This document shows, piece by piece, positions 34,742 to 44,600 of a DNA stretch of 64,000 nucleotides. The DNA is from Clostridium sp. UBA699 (GTDB taxonomy: Bacteria; Bacillota; Clostridia; Clostridiales; Clostridiaceae), in NCBI GenBank assembly GCA_002298915.1, contig DBML01000005.1, forward strand, positions 29,800 through 93,799, in the 5' to 3' direction. Made by a program: the position numbers and the translations under genes. The notes beneath the pieces were generated by a model that was given only the letters and a program-made list of their open reading frames with translations, ran no database searches and was not told the origin of the DNA. The first letter of the stretch is position 1, and every line of letters begins with the position of its first letter.

Positions 34742-35455
34742 ATGGCCAAGGGAAGAATACATTCAATAGAGAGCATGGGGCTTGTGGACGGCCCCGGGAT
34801 AAGGACGGTGGTTTTCCTTCAGGGGTGCGCCCTGCGCTGCGCCTACTGCCACAACCCGGACACCTGGAGCCTCCAGGGCGGCAGCGAGTTAGACTCCGAG
34901 GAGCTCCTTGGAAAGCTCCTCAAGTTCAAGCCTTACTACAAAAGCTCGGGCGGCGGCGTGACGTTTTCGGGAGGTGAGCCGCTCCTCCAGCCGGATTTCC
35001 TTCTCGAGATGCTCAGGCTGTGCAGGGAGAACGGGATACACACTACTCTGGACACGGCAGGCTTCGGGTTAGGCGGCTACGATGAGATACTGAGCCTGAC
35101 CGACCTTGTGCTGCTGGACCTGAAGCACTCGACCGAAGAGGGCTACAGGTCCCTTGCCTGCGGAGAGATGTCGAAGGTCCTGGAGTTCATAGATGCCCTC
35201 AACCGCTCCGAGGCCAGGGTCTGGGTGAGGCATGTCGTCGTGCCAGGCATCACGGATTCCCGGGAGCACATACTCAGGCTCAGGAAGCTCGTCAGGAAGA
35301 TAAGGAACGTGGACAAGGTGGAGCTTCTGCCTTACCATACCATGGGCGCGGTCAAGTACTCCTCCCTCGGCATCCCCTACTGCCTTGAGGGCCTGCCGCC
35401 AATGGACATTGAAAAGGTCAGGGAACTTGAAAAGCTGCTGGACGGTCAGGATTAA
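34742..35455 (+). CDS. pflA: Pyruvate formate-lyase activating enzyme
   Basis: This 237-residue radical-SAM enzyme installs the glycyl radical on pyruvate formate-lyase. The cluster motif CALRCAYC (CxxxCxxC) is near residue 28, after GLVDGPGIRTVVFLQG, and GGGVTFSGGEPLLQ is near 71. There is no extra ferredoxin insert, which is typical for PflA as opposed to other glycyl-radical activases. The start ATG 34742 lies 7-8 bp after AGGAGGT. No pflB is adjacent in the window, so its target enzyme is elsewhere. Confidence 0.93.
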   Translation: MAKGRIHSIESMGLVDGPGIRTVVFLQGCALRCAYCHNPDTWSLQGGSELDSEELLGKLLKFKPYYKSSGGGVTFSGGEPLLQPDFLLEMLRLCRENGIHTTLDTAGFGLGGYDEILSLTDLVLLDLKHSTEEGYRSLACGEMSKVLEFIDALNRSEARVWVRHVVVPGITDSREHILRLRKLVRKIRNVDKVELLPYHTMGAVKYSSLGIPYCLEGLPPMDIEKVRELEKLLDGQD

Positions 35456-35479
35456 CCTACGTCCGGCAGCTTAACTTTT

Positions 35480-36052
35480 TTACGATATTATTATGTCCTC
35501 CAGCCTTATCTTGGGCACATGGTGGTTCCCGTTTTCGTCCACCCAGTACTTGGTGTCCTGCCCGAGCTCTATCTCGTCCAGGATCACCGTCTGGTCAGGC
35601 TTGCCTATGGCCAGGACGTACTGGAGCTCGAACCCTTCCCCTATTCCGAAGGCCTCTTTAAGCCTGTCCTTGTCTACCGCGCCTATGATGCAGCCTCCGA
35701 GACCTTTCTCCACGGCGCCGAGGAGTATGCTCTGGCATGCTATGCCCATGTCCGTCTGCGTGACGAAGGTTTTCTTGCCTGAGTCTGCAAGCATCAGTAT
35801 GAATGCGGAAGGCCTCTGGCCCTCCATCGGTCCGCCCCAGTCCTTGAGGAAAGCGGCCCACTTTATGCAGGGATATATGCTTTCCCTGCCGGCCTTGTCC
35901 GTGACGAGTATGTACCTGAGCGACTGCATGTTCATCCCGCAGCCTGAAAGCCTTGCCAGGTCCACTAGCTCCCCGAGGGTTTCCTTTGTTATCTCCTCAT
36001 CCTCGCGGAACTTCCTGTAGCTCCTGTTCTTCATTATAAGCTCCCTGATCAC
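35480..36052 (-). CDS. Nitroreductase family flavoprotein
   Basis: This 190-residue FMN-dependent oxidoreductase begins with RSYRKFREDEEIT, the usual flavin-binding start. A later segment GLGGCIIGAVD and a typical C-terminal GKPDQTVILDEI follow. These enzymes reduce nitro groups, quinones or flavins with NAD(P)H, and the natural substrate is unknown. It overlaps the end of the SPFH-protein gene by 4 bp, so the two are translationally coupled. Confidence 0.88.
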   Translation of the reverse strand: MIRELIMKNRSYRKFREDEEITKETLGELVDLARLSGCGMNMQSLRYILVTDKAGRESIYPCIKWAAFLKDWGGPMEGQRPSAFILMLADSGKKTFVTQTDMGIACQSILLGAVEKGLGGCIIGAVDKDRLKEAFGIGEGFELQYVLAIGKPDQTVILDEIELGQDTKYWVDENGNHHVPKIRLEDIIIS

Positions 36053-36999
36053 TGTTTTGCCCCCTCGTTCCTTTTCAGAAGCTCCCCGATGGCGGCGATG
36101 CTGCCAAGCGATGACAACGTCTCATTAGGAAGGATGAGCTTGTTTGCAGGGTTCTTGGCCATCTCCTGCAGCGCCTCAACCTGCTTGAGCGCGATTATCT
36201 TTTCGTTTGTTCCTGATTCGAGGATAGCTTTGTTTACCTGCATGTAGGCATCTGCCTGGGCCTTCGCGATCTCTGCTATGGCGATAGCTTTTCCTTCCGC
36301 CTCAAGGATCTGAGACTGCCTCATTCCTTCGGCAAGCCTTATGTTAGCTTCCTTGTCGGCCTCCGCCTGAAGGATCTTGGCCTGCTTTTCTCCCTCGGCC
36401 CTTGCTATGTCGCTCTGCTTCTCTCCTTCGGCCTGAAGGATGACGGCCCTCTTGTCCCTCTCCGCCCTCATCTGCTTTTCCATCGCCTGCTGTATCTCTG
36501 CAGGGGGCAGTATGTTCTTTATCTCGACTGAGAGTATCTTTATCCCGTAGGCGTCGGTTATCTCGTCTACGACCTGCAGAAGCTTGTTGTTTATCTGGTC
36601 CCTTCCGGAAAGGACATCGTCCAGGGACATGTCTCCGACGATGTTCCTCATGTTTGTTATCGTCGAGTACACTATACCGGATTTGTAGTTCTCTATGTTG
36701 TAGACAGCGTCCTTTGCGTCCATGACCTTGTAGAATATGACGTTGTCTATGTTGATCTTTACGTTGTCCTTGGTAATGACGTTCTGAGGCTCAATGTCCA
36801 GTATCTGCTGCTTCGTGGACACCTTCTTCCTTACGAAGTCAACGAAAGGTATCGTGAAGTGCCAGCCCGGCTCAAGAATCTTGTGGAACTGCCCAAGCCT
36901 CTCGAGAACGAATACGTAGCCCGTGTTGACCACCTTTATCGAGGTGACGAGTCCCGCAACTATCAGTATGAGTATTATTATGAAAAACAGCCTGTCCAT
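36049..36999 (-). CDS. SPFH/Band 7 (stomatin-like) membrane protein
   Basis: This 316-residue protein has one N-terminal membrane segment (about residues 4-22) followed by a Band 7 domain with VLERLGQFHKILEPGWHF and ALKQVEAL. A long Ala/Glu/Lys-rich coiled coil follows, with repeated QAEGEKQ, RAEGEKQ and QAEADKE units around residues 190-230. Such proteins form large membrane-bound rings that organise microdomains and modulate proteases. The NfeD gene directly upstream is the classic partner of SPFH proteins. Confidence 0.94.
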   Translation of the reverse strand: MDRLFFIIILILIVAGLVTSIKVVNTGYVFVLERLGQFHKILEPGWHFTIPFVDFVRKKVSTKQQILDIEPQNVITKDNVKINIDNVIFYKVMDAKDAVYNIENYKSGIVYSTITNMRNIVGDMSLDDVLSGRDQINNKLLQVVDEITDAYGIKILSVEIKNILPPAEIQQAMEKQMRAERDKRAVILQAEGEKQSDIARAEGEKQAKILQAEADKEANIRLAEGMRQSQILEAEGKAIAIAEIAKAQADAYMQVNKAILESGTNEKIIALKQVEALQEMAKNPANKLILPNETLSSLGSIAAIGELLKRNEGAKQ

Positions 37000-37001
37000 T
37001 T

Positions 37002-37442
37002 CTAATCTCCCTTCGCTTCAACTTTTTTAACCAGCAGTTTGTTGCCTTTGAGGCCGACAATTTCAAGCCTGTCGCCCTTCTTGATGTCTTCGCCGACCTT
37101 CTGGATGGTCCAGTAGATCCCGTCGACCTTCATGCGCCCCCTTTCGCTCACCTCTTCGTCGGCAGTGAACTTCCTCCCGATGTAGCTCTGCTCCATCGTC
37201 TTCGTCGTCCTGACCGATTTTTTCAGCGTCCTTTTCACAACAGGGTAACCTGCCAGCATGCTCAGTATGCTCACGAGCAGGAAAACGATGACCTGCACTA
37301 CAAAAGAGAAACCCAGGATGAGCGCTATGATCGCCGCTATGGCTCCCAGGGCGAACCACATGAAAAGGAACGCGCTGGTTATGATATCAACAGCAACAGC
37401 GGCTGCGCCGATAAGAATCCAGAGCATTATCGAACCTTCCAT
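37002..37442 (-). CDS. NfeD-family membrane protein
   Basis: This 146-residue protein has two or three hydrophobic segments in the first 70 residues. A C-terminal OB-like domain follows, with YIGRKFTADEEVSERGRMKVDGIYW and VEIVGLKGNKLLVKKVE-like ends. The short NfeD form lacks the ClpP-like protease domain. The start ATG 37442 has GGGAGG 8 bp before it. It lies 2 bp upstream of the SPFH gene. NfeD proteins help assemble SPFH rings and are thought to affect membrane or nodulation-linked processes. Confidence 0.9.
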   Translation of the reverse strand: MEGSIMLWILIGAAAVAVDIITSAFLFMWFALGAIAAIIALILGFSFVVQVIVFLLVSILSMLAGYPVVKRTLKKSVRTTKTMEQSYIGRKFTADEEVSERGRMKVDGIYWTIQKVGEDIKKGDRLEIVGLKGNKLLVKKVEAKGD

Positions 37443-37503
37443 CAGACATACCTCCCTTCTAATCATATTATACAACAAATCCCAGCTGCAGGCACTCAAT
37501 TGA

Positions 37504-37532
37504 TTGACAATTATTGCATTATGAATGATAAT
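37504..37532 (+). promoter_or_regulatory. Predicted nadE promoter
   Basis: A perfect TTGACA (37504-37509), 17 bp spacer and GATAAT (37527-37532). Transcription would start near 37539, so an in-frame ATG at 37525 cannot be the start. Confidence 0.8.
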
Positions 37533-37563
37533 TAAAGCAAAATCACCGATCGGAGGAATTGCA

Positions 37564-39492
37564 ATGTTCTCAAACAATAGCTCCCAGTTCATCAGGGTTG
37601 CGGCTGCCTGCCCGGTTACAAACGTGTCCGACATAGGCTTCAACCTATCAAACATAAAAAAGTGCATAGACAAGGCAGAGGAAGCCAAAGCGAAGCTCGT
37701 TGTGTTTCCCGAGCTGAGCATAACCTCCTACACCTGCGCGGACCTATTCGGCCAGCAGCTGCTTCTTACCTCTGCGGCTGAAGCAGTCAAGGACCTCTGC
37801 GCCTACACCGCAGGCAAGGATCTCCTCGTAGCCGTCGGAGCCCCCTTCATCTGGAGAAACGCCCTGTACAACTGCGCCTTCGTAGTCTTCAAAGGCAGCG
37901 TGCTTGGGATAGTCCCCAAGAGCTACATACCGAACTACACGGAGTTCTACGAGAAAAGGTGGTTCAGCGAGGGGCTCGGGATAACCGGCCAAAAGGTCAG
38001 CCTGCCCTTCCAGGAGGAGGTGCCCTTCGGCACAGACCTGCTGTTCTGCGCAGGGAACATTAAGTTCGGCTTCGAGATATGCGAGGACGTCTGGGTACCC
38101 GTACCTCCAAGCTGCTACCTCAGCCTCCTGGGCGCGAACGTGATAGGCAACCTTTCAGCCTCCAACGAGGTCGTAAGCAAATCGGACTACAGGAAGAGCC
38201 TTATAGACAACCAGAGCGCAAGGTGCATGGCCTCATACGTTTACTCCTCCGCAGGGGTATTCGAATCCAGCACCGACCTCGTTTTCAGCGGACACCTGCT
38301 GATCGGCGAAAACGGGACGACGCTCGGCGAGAACCAGAGGTTCGGCAGGGAGAACGAAGTCATAACCTCCATTATAGACGTCGACAGGCTAAACAGCGAG
38401 CGCCTCAGGAACATAAGCTTCAAGGACAACATAAGGATGTGCCCTTTCCAGGCCAGGGAGGTCTCTTTCGAGTTCGAGAGCCTCGACTACGGAACCTTCG
38501 ACAGGTTCGTGGACAAGCACCCGTTCGTCCCGTCCAACCCTGAGCTCAGGGACAGGCGCTGCAGGGAGATATTCAACATCCAGGTCGCAGCCCTGGCCAA
38601 GAGGCTGACGCACGTAAAGGCTAAGAAAGCAGTCATAGGCATATCCGGCGGCCTCGACTCGACGCTTGCCCTGCTTGTCATAGCCAAGACCTTCGACATG
38701 CTTGGCCTGCCAAGGGAAAACATAATCACGATAACAATGCCTGGCTTCGGCACAACCGACAGGACGTACAACAACGCCGTGGAGCTCTGCAGGCACCTGC
38801 GCACGGAGTTCAGGGAGATTTCCATAGTTCCCGCCTGCATGCAGCACTTCAAGGACATAGGGCACCCTGCCGGACTCCATGACGTTACCTACGAGAACGC
38901 CCAGGCAAGGGAAAGGACCCAGATCCTGATGGACACCGCCAACAAGGAAGGCGGGCTGCTCGTCGGGACCGGAGACCTTTCAGAGGTTGCTCTTGGTTGG
39001 TCGACCTACAACGGCGACCACATGTCAATGTACGGCGTGAACTGCTCGGTCCCGAAGACCCTGGTAAGGTACCTGGTCAACTACGTTGCGCAGAAGGAGG
39101 TCGAAAAGGACATCTCAGCCATACTCATCGACATACTTGAGACGCCTGTGAGCCCGGAACTCCTCCCTAAGGACGAGTCCGGAGAGATAACCCAGAAGAC
39201 CGAGGACCTTGTTGGCCCTTACGAGCTCCACGATTTCTTCCTCTACCACTTCATAAAGCAGGGAGCTCCTAAGGACAAGCTTCTCTTCCTCGCTAAGCAG
39301 GCTTTCCAGGACGAATACGACGAGGAGACTATAAGCAAGTGGCTGGAGAATTTCATAAGAAGGTTCTTCACGATGCAGTTCAAGCGCTCCGCGATCCCTG
39401 ACGGCCCTAAGGTGGGTACCGTAAGCCTGTCTCCGAGGGGAGACTGGAGGATGCCGAGCGACGCGAGCTACAGCCTTTTCCTTGGCAATTGA
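37564..39492 (+). CDS. nadE: Glutamine-dependent NAD+ synthetase
   Basis: This 642-residue two-domain enzyme makes NAD+ from deamido-NAD+, using ammonia released from glutamine. The N-terminal nitrilase-like glutaminase shows FPELSIT (Glu), a central Lys and FEICEDVW (nucleophile Cys). The C-terminal synthetase has the PP-loop GISGGLDSTLALLV near residue 350 and GTGDLSEVALGWSTYNGD near 470. Length matches the long glutamine-dependent form. ATG 37564 is 7 bp after GGAGG and downstream of the predicted transcription start. A strong terminator follows. Confidence 0.96.
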   Translation: MFSNNSSQFIRVAAACPVTNVSDIGFNLSNIKKCIDKAEEAKAKLVVFPELSITSYTCADLFGQQLLLTSAAEAVKDLCAYTAGKDLLVAVGAPFIWRNALYNCAFVVFKGSVLGIVPKSYIPNYTEFYEKRWFSEGLGITGQKVSLPFQEEVPFGTDLLFCAGNIKFGFEICEDVWVPVPPSCYLSLLGANVIGNLSASNEVVSKSDYRKSLIDNQSARCMASYVYSSAGVFESSTDLVFSGHLLIGENGTTLGENQRFGRENEVITSIIDVDRLNSERLRNISFKDNIRMCPFQAREVSFEFESLDYGTFDRFVDKHPFVPSNPELRDRRCREIFNIQVAALAKRLTHVKAKKAVIGISGGLDSTLALLVIAKTFDMLGLPRENIITITMPGFGTTDRTYNNAVELCRHLRTEFREISIVPACMQHFKDIGHPAGLHDVTYENAQARERTQILMDTANKEGGLLVGTGDLSEVALGWSTYNGDHMSMYGVNCSVPKTLVRYLVNYVAQKEVEKDISAILIDILETPVSPELLPKDESGEITQKTEDLVGPYELHDFFLYHFIKQGAPKDKLLFLAKQAFQDEYDEETISKWLENFIRRFFTMQFKRSAIPDGPKVGTVSLSPRGDWRMPSDASYSLFLGN

Positions 39493-39522
39493 TGGTTGCC
39501 TGCCATATAGTATAGTGATTTG

Positions 39523-39566
39523 AAAAAAGACGGCTTCCGCACAGCAATTGTGCAGAAGCCGTCTTT
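39523..39566. terminator. Bidirectional terminator between nadE and a small Cys-rich gene
   Basis: A 17 bp interrupted stem (AAAGACGGCTTC..GCACA with TGTGC..GAAGCCGTCTTT) with A/T runs on both sides. Confidence 0.92.
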
Positions 39567-39606
39567 ACGCTTCATGAAAAAAAGAAGGGAGCCTGAGCTC
39601 CCGACC

Positions 39607-39822
39607 CTATGGCTGATCACACGTCCTGTAAAGATCCTTTTTTGCAAAGCAGTAGAAAACCACCTTGACCTCCCTTCCGTATGCAGGTGAATCGGGACTG
39701 TTGCACTTGCCGTTGGATAGACCGTTGTATGTGACTTCGTTTCCGCATACCGTCCTTGGCCCCTGCCAGTGGACGCAAGCTCCGCAGCTTTTCTCATCGA
39801 ATTTAACAGTTACATCTGCCAT
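39607..39822 (-). CDS. Small cysteine-rich protein of unknown function
   Basis: I do not recognise this 71-residue protein. It has six cysteines, in CGACVHW, TVCGNE, GKCNSP, YCFAKK and RTCDQ, an arrangement that could bind a metal or an Fe-S cluster. No signal peptide or membrane segment is seen. The ATG at 39822 lies 6 bp after GAGGG, and an ATG at 39828 overlaps that site. It stands alone between a bidirectional terminator and the CvfB-like gene, whose own terminator lies about 90 bp upstream of it. Confidence 0.75.
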   Translation of the reverse strand: MADVTVKFDEKSCGACVHWQGPRTVCGNEVTYNGLSNGKCNSPDSPAYGREVKVVFYCFAKKDLYRTCDQP

Positions 39823-39910
39823 AAACATCCCTCTTTCCTCTTGTTGAATATTTTGATTATTCGGTTAATAATATTATAGCTTCATAAAACCAATATGTAC
39901 AGGGTTGATA

Positions 39911-39942
39911 TGAGAAAAGGCGGGAGTCGTCCTCCCGCCTTA
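39911..39942 (-). terminator. Terminator of the CvfB-like gene
   Basis: A perfect stem AAGGCGGGA with TCCCGCCTT (39917-39941), then TTCTC on the minus strand. Confidence 0.8.
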
Positions 39943-39957
39943 AGCAATCCATGGTTG

Positions 39958-40800
39958 TTATTTTTTTAGCTTCGTCCCGTTTTCATCCTGGGTTATCAGG
40001 TCCTTTTTCATCAGGCCGCCAAGAGCGTTCTTGAAGTAGTTCTTGCTCTGGTTGAAAACCTTCCTGATGTCCTCAGGAGAGCTCTTGTCGTTGTAAGGCA
40101 TCTCGCCTCCGTGCTTGCCAAGGTACTTCAGTATCTCCTCTTCAAGCTGCGTCCTTTCGTCGACGGCCTTTCCCCTCGGGGTCAGCCCGAGCTTGCCTTC
40201 CTCGTATATCCTTTTGACCCTCAGCTTCATCTCGAAGCCTGGCTTCAAGTCAGTGAAGTATTCGTTCCGGAGGATGACCCCCCTGTATTTCCCGTCCACA
40301 GCGACCATCGCGCTTCCGTTTGTCTGGAAGCCGTACACTATACCGGTAACCTCGTCTCCAACCCTGTACTCGCTTTCCGAGCTCAGGGCCCTGTCAACTT
40401 CAGTTGTCGCAGCGATCCTGCCCGTCTTGTCTACGTAAAGGTAGAAAAGGTAGCTGCTTCCTTCCTCGAGGGTGTACTTCTGCTCCTTCATAGGCACGAA
40501 CACGTCCCTCTCAAGCCCGAAATCGACGAAAGCACCCATCGGCGTCTTCGATACCACCTTAAGGTATGCGACCTCGTTCACCGTGGCCAGCGGCTTCTTG
40601 AGCGTTGCCACGAGCCTTTCCTTTGAATCCCTGTATATGAAGACCTCTATCTCGTCTCCAACATTAAGCTCCTTCCCCATTGTGTTGCTGTTAGGAAGCA
40701 GCACGTCGTCTGCAGATTTTCCGGTTCCGGCATCCAGGAAGTACCCGAATTCCGCCTTTCTTGCTATTTTCAGGCTGTTATACTCACCTATTTTAATCAT
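39958..40800 (-). CDS. CvfB-like S1-domain RNA-binding protein
   Basis: This 280-residue protein has tandem S1-like beta-barrels (about residues 1-60, 65-130 and 140-210) and a C-terminal winged-helix segment (about 225-280). This is the layout of CvfB of Staphylococcus and YitL of Bacillus. The repeated GYFLDAG, GAFVDFGLERDVFVP and VGDEVTGIVYG pieces are S1 strands. CvfB binds RNA and affects virulence-factor expression, and its wider role is unclear. ATG 40800 is preferred over GTG 40806, as an AAGGA site lies 10 bp upstream of it. Confidence 0.85.
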   Translation of the reverse strand: MIKIGEYNSLKIARKAEFGYFLDAGTGKSADDVLLPNSNTMGKELNVGDEIEVFIYRDSKERLVATLKKPLATVNEVAYLKVVSKTPMGAFVDFGLERDVFVPMKEQKYTLEEGSSYLFYLYVDKTGRIAATTEVDRALSSESEYRVGDEVTGIVYGFQTNGSAMVAVDGKYRGVILRNEYFTDLKPGFEMKLRVKRIYEEGKLGLTPRGKAVDERTQLEEEILKYLGKHGGEMPYNDKSSPEDIRKVFNQSKNYFKNALGGLMKKDLITQDENGTKLKK

Positions 40801-40823
40801 TTTCACACATCCTTATTCTTTTT

Positions 40824-41348
40824 TTAACCTTTGAATCTCTCTATCACCTTGTACTCGCTGGCGAGCTCGATGTATTCCTGAGCATTCCTCCTCAGGCCCT
40901 TCTTCTCCTCGTCCGTAAGCTCCCTTATAACCTTCGCCGGCGATCCCATGCAGAGGACCCCTGCCGGTATGACCTTGTTCGAAGTAACCAGGCTTCCTGC
41001 ACCGATTATCGTCTCTTCCCCGATAACGGCACCCTCAAGCACTACAGATCCCATCCCTATCAGCGAATGGTTCCCTATGCTGCAGCCGTGCAGGACGGAA
41101 TTGTGGCCAACAGACACGTAGTCCCCGACAACCGTTCCCGGTCCGTCAGTATCCACATGCACCGTGCTGTTGTCCTGAATGTTCGAGCCCTTTCCGATGC
41201 TTATCCTGTTGAGGTCTCCCCTGAGGACAACGCCGAACCAGATGCTCGCCTCCTCTTCTATCTTAACCCTTCCTATGATATCCGCATTTCCTGCAATGAA
41301 GCAGTTCTCATGTATTTCCGGTTTGAACTTCTTAAACTTATGAATCAT
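40824..41348 (-). CDS. Gamma-carbonic anhydrase family protein (hexapeptide repeat)
   Basis: This 174-residue left-handed beta-helix protein has repeated I/V-G-x hexads from about residue 20 to 140. The three expected zinc/iron His ligands can be seen in HVDTDG and GHNSVLHGC. Family members (Cam, CaiE/YrdA type) are carbonic anhydrases or proteins of unknown reaction, so activity cannot be assumed. ATG 41348 has AAGGAGA 9 bp upstream. A TTG at 41357 overlaps that site. It ends about 23 bp before the CvfB-like gene and is probably co-transcribed with it. Confidence 0.9.
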   Translation of the reverse strand: MIHKFKKFKPEIHENCFIAGNADIIGRVKIEEEASIWFGVVLRGDLNRISIGKGSNIQDNSTVHVDTDGPGTVVGDYVSVGHNSVLHGCSIGNHSLIGMGSVVLEGAVIGEETIIGAGSLVTSNKVIPAGVLCMGSPAKVIRELTDEEKKGLRRNAQEYIELASEYKVIERFKG

Positions 41349-41494
41349 TCCAAACAATCTCCTTCTGACAAATCATTCAATATCTATTATACAACATATA
41401 TTATTATTTTCCACAAATCTGTGAAAATAAGAGCATTATAATAAAACCGACAGCTTATACAATAATTCACCAAGCCAGCATAAAAATACAATAT

Positions 41495-41523
41495 TTGATA
41501 ATTGCCTGAAATAGGAATATAAT
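41495..41523 (+). promoter_or_regulatory. nrdJ: Predicted nrdJ promoter
   Basis: TTGATA (41495-41500), 17 bp spacer, TATAAT (41518-41523). Two NrdR-like boxes follow. Confidence 0.8.
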
Positions 41524-41571
41524 ATACAACATATGGTGTGCATATATTTCACCACATACTACATATTGTGA
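41524..41571 (+). promoter_or_regulatory. Tandem NrdR-like boxes
   Basis: Box 1 ATACAACATATGGTGT (41524-41539) and box 2 ATACTACATATTGTGA (41556-41571) each match 13 of 16 positions of the NrdR consensus acaCwAtATaTwGtgt, as I recall it. Their starts are 32 bp apart, three helical turns, the usual arrangement for NrdR. They lie between the -10 box and the gene, so binding should repress. Confidence 0.75.
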
Positions 41572-41609
41572 AATTAATTGATATAAATTTTAGCTTTGGA
41601 GGGATGAAA

Positions 41610-44600
41610 GTGGCTTCGGTAAAAGATTTGTTCAAACGATACTACACAAAGGAACTCGAGGCAGATGCCGGGAAGACCGTTTATGACCTTTTCAGGTGGA
41701 AAACGGTGGACGTGTTCCTGAAGGACCACAAGTCGGGCAAGATCCTTGTGGACATGAAGGATCTGGAATTTCCTGAGCATTACTCCCAGAATGCTTGCGA
41801 CATAATCGCATCCAAGTACTTCAGGAAAGCAGGGATAAGCAACGAGGCGGGCTACGAGAACAGCATGCGCATGGTAGCCCACAGGATGGTCAGCTTCTGG
41901 ACGGAAGCCTTATGCGAGCAGGGCCTTATAGAGACAGCCGGGGAGAAAAGCATCTTCTACGATGAAGCGGTTTTCGCTCTGCTGAACCAGATGTACGCCC
42001 CTAATTCGCCTCAGTGGTTCAACACCGGCCTCGCACTAGCCTACGGGATCACGGGCAAGAAGCAGGGCAGCTTCTACTTCGATGAAAAAACTGGCACTGT
42101 CGTGGAGAGCCCGGACAACTACACTCGGACGCAGTCTTCGGCCTGCTTCATTCTTTCCATCGAGGACAAGCTGCTCGGGCCTCACTCGATATCCGAACAG
42201 TTCGTCACGGAGACAAAGCTCTTCAAGGGAGGCTCCGGAACAGGCACGAACTATTCCAAGATAAGGGCAAGGGGCGAAAAGCTTTCCGGAGGAGGCGTGT
42301 CCTCAGGACTCATGAGCTTCCTGCGCGGACTCGACAGGAACGCGGGAGCCATCAAGTCGGGCGGAACAACGAGAAGGGCCGCCAAGATGGTGTGCCTGGA
42401 CGTAGACCATCCGGAGATAATGGAGTACATAACCTGGAAAGCTAGGGAGGAGAATAAGGTCCGAGCCCTGGGCAAGATGGGTTATGACACGGACATCGAC
42501 GGAGAGGCTTACGAAACAGTGTCTGGGCAGAACAGCAACAACTCGGTGAGGTTCTCAGACTACTTCATGGAAAAGGTTGAAGCCCTCAAGGACAATCCCG
42601 AGGAGGAGCTGGAGCTCAAGGGAAGGGTCGACAGCAGGGTTGACGCCGCGGTTAAGGTTTCCGACATATGGGAGGCGTTCAACCTTTCGGCCTGGCAGTG
42701 CGCAGACCCTGCGCCGATGTTCTCCGACACCTTCAACGCATGGCACACCTGCCCTTGCGGAGAGGACGGCGATTGCGGCGCGAAGCACAACCAGATCAAC
42801 TCTACTAACCCCTGCGGCGAATACGCATTCCTCGACGATTCCTCCTGCAACCTGGCGTCGATAAACATATTCAAGTTCTACGACCAGGAAAGGAACTGGT
42901 TCGACGTGGACGGGTACCTTCACATAGTCGGGCTGACCCAGCTTGTTCTGGAAGCTTCGATAATATGGGGGCAGTACCCTACGGAGGACATAGCAAGGAA
43001 GACGTACCTGTTCAGGCCTACAGGTCTGGGCGTGGCAAACCTTGCCTCACTCCTCATGGTCATGGGCTACCCTTACGACTCCGACGAGGCAAGGAACCTT
43101 GCTGCCTCGCTAATCGGCATGATGACGGGACAGTCGTACTACGTGTCTTCCCTGATGGCGAAGGCTGTCGGAAGCTTCGAAAAGTACGAGCTCAACAAGG
43201 CGCCGATGCAGAGGGTCATCAGGAACCATGCACGCTGCGCGGGTGCTGTATACGATGAACAGGGCGTTCCGCTCATCGAAAGCGAGTTCGAGGGGCTGCA
43301 CTACACCCCTTTCATGATAGACCACCACATGCTCAAGGATCTGGGCCTGACCAGCATAAGCGACAGCGTCAAGCAGAGCTTCCGGAACGCGGTGCTCGGC
43401 GGCGAGGAGCACGGCTTCAGGAACGCGCAGGTGAGCGTTATAGCGCCGACGGGGACGATTTCCTTTGCGATGGACTGCGGAGCCACATCTATAGAGCCTT
43501 TCTTCAGCCATGTCGTATACAAGAAGCTCTCCGGCGGCGGCTTCATGACGGTTATAAACCCGGTCATACCCGCAGCGCTAAAGAACCTCGGGTACACTCA
43601 GCCTGAGATTGAGGACATTATGGATTACGTAACCTTCAAGGAGACCGTCACGGAGAACGGCTATACCTACGAAAAGCTGCTGGACGGGAAGATCGAGGGC
43701 GCGCCGCACCTCAAGGAAGAGCACCTGGCGATATTCGACACAGCCAACAAATGCGGAAGCGGCTCGAGGTTCATCGAGGCCATGGGCCATGTGAAGATGG
43801 TGGCCGCAATAACCCCTCTCATATCCGGGTCGGTCTCAAAGACGGTCAACCTTCCTAAGACCGCAAAGGTCGAGGACTTCAAGAACGTCGTGATATCCTC
43901 CTGGAAGCTTGGAGTGAAGGGCATAACCCTGTACAGGGATTCTTCGAAGGCGAGCCAGCCTCTGAACACAAGCCTGCATGACAATGTGGACCTTAAGCTT
44001 GAGGACCTGACCTACGATGAGCTTCTTGCCAAGGCGAAGGACCTGCAGAAGCTCGAGAAGACGGGTAAATACACCTCCAGGAACAAGCCTATCGGGATCA
44101 GGCGGGGCACAACCCACCCGGCCCAGATAGACGACGTCAAGATATACACGACGGTCAACAGGCGGGAAACCGGCGAGATATCCGAGATATACATCACCAC
44201 GGACAGGGAGGGAACGATCATCACAGGCCTCCTGAACTCTCTGTCGAAGTCGATCTCGGTCATGCTGCAGTACCACGTGCCGCCCCAGGATATCGCAAGG
44301 ATGCTGAGGGGGCAGAAGTACGAACCTTACGGCTTCGTGCAGAAGCACCCCTACATCAAGTACGTGTCCTCGATATCAGACCTTGTTAGCAAGATCATAG
44401 ACATCGAGACCGGCGATTTCTCAAGGTGCCAGGTTAAGCCTGAGAACTATGACCAGGCTATGGTGAACCAGATGGAGGTTTCTACGAAGGCCGCACTGAA
44501 CGCGATTAGCCCCAACCCGACCTCAGCCGACGGAAAGGCTACCAAGGTGGAGGGCGAGAGGGTCTATGGGTCAACCTGCGCCAACTGCTCCAGCACCAGG

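Noticed and set aside
37525..37563. Upstream in-frame ATG for nadE
   Set aside because: It overlaps the predicted -10 box and lies before the transcription start. ATG 37564 has GGAGG at the right distance.
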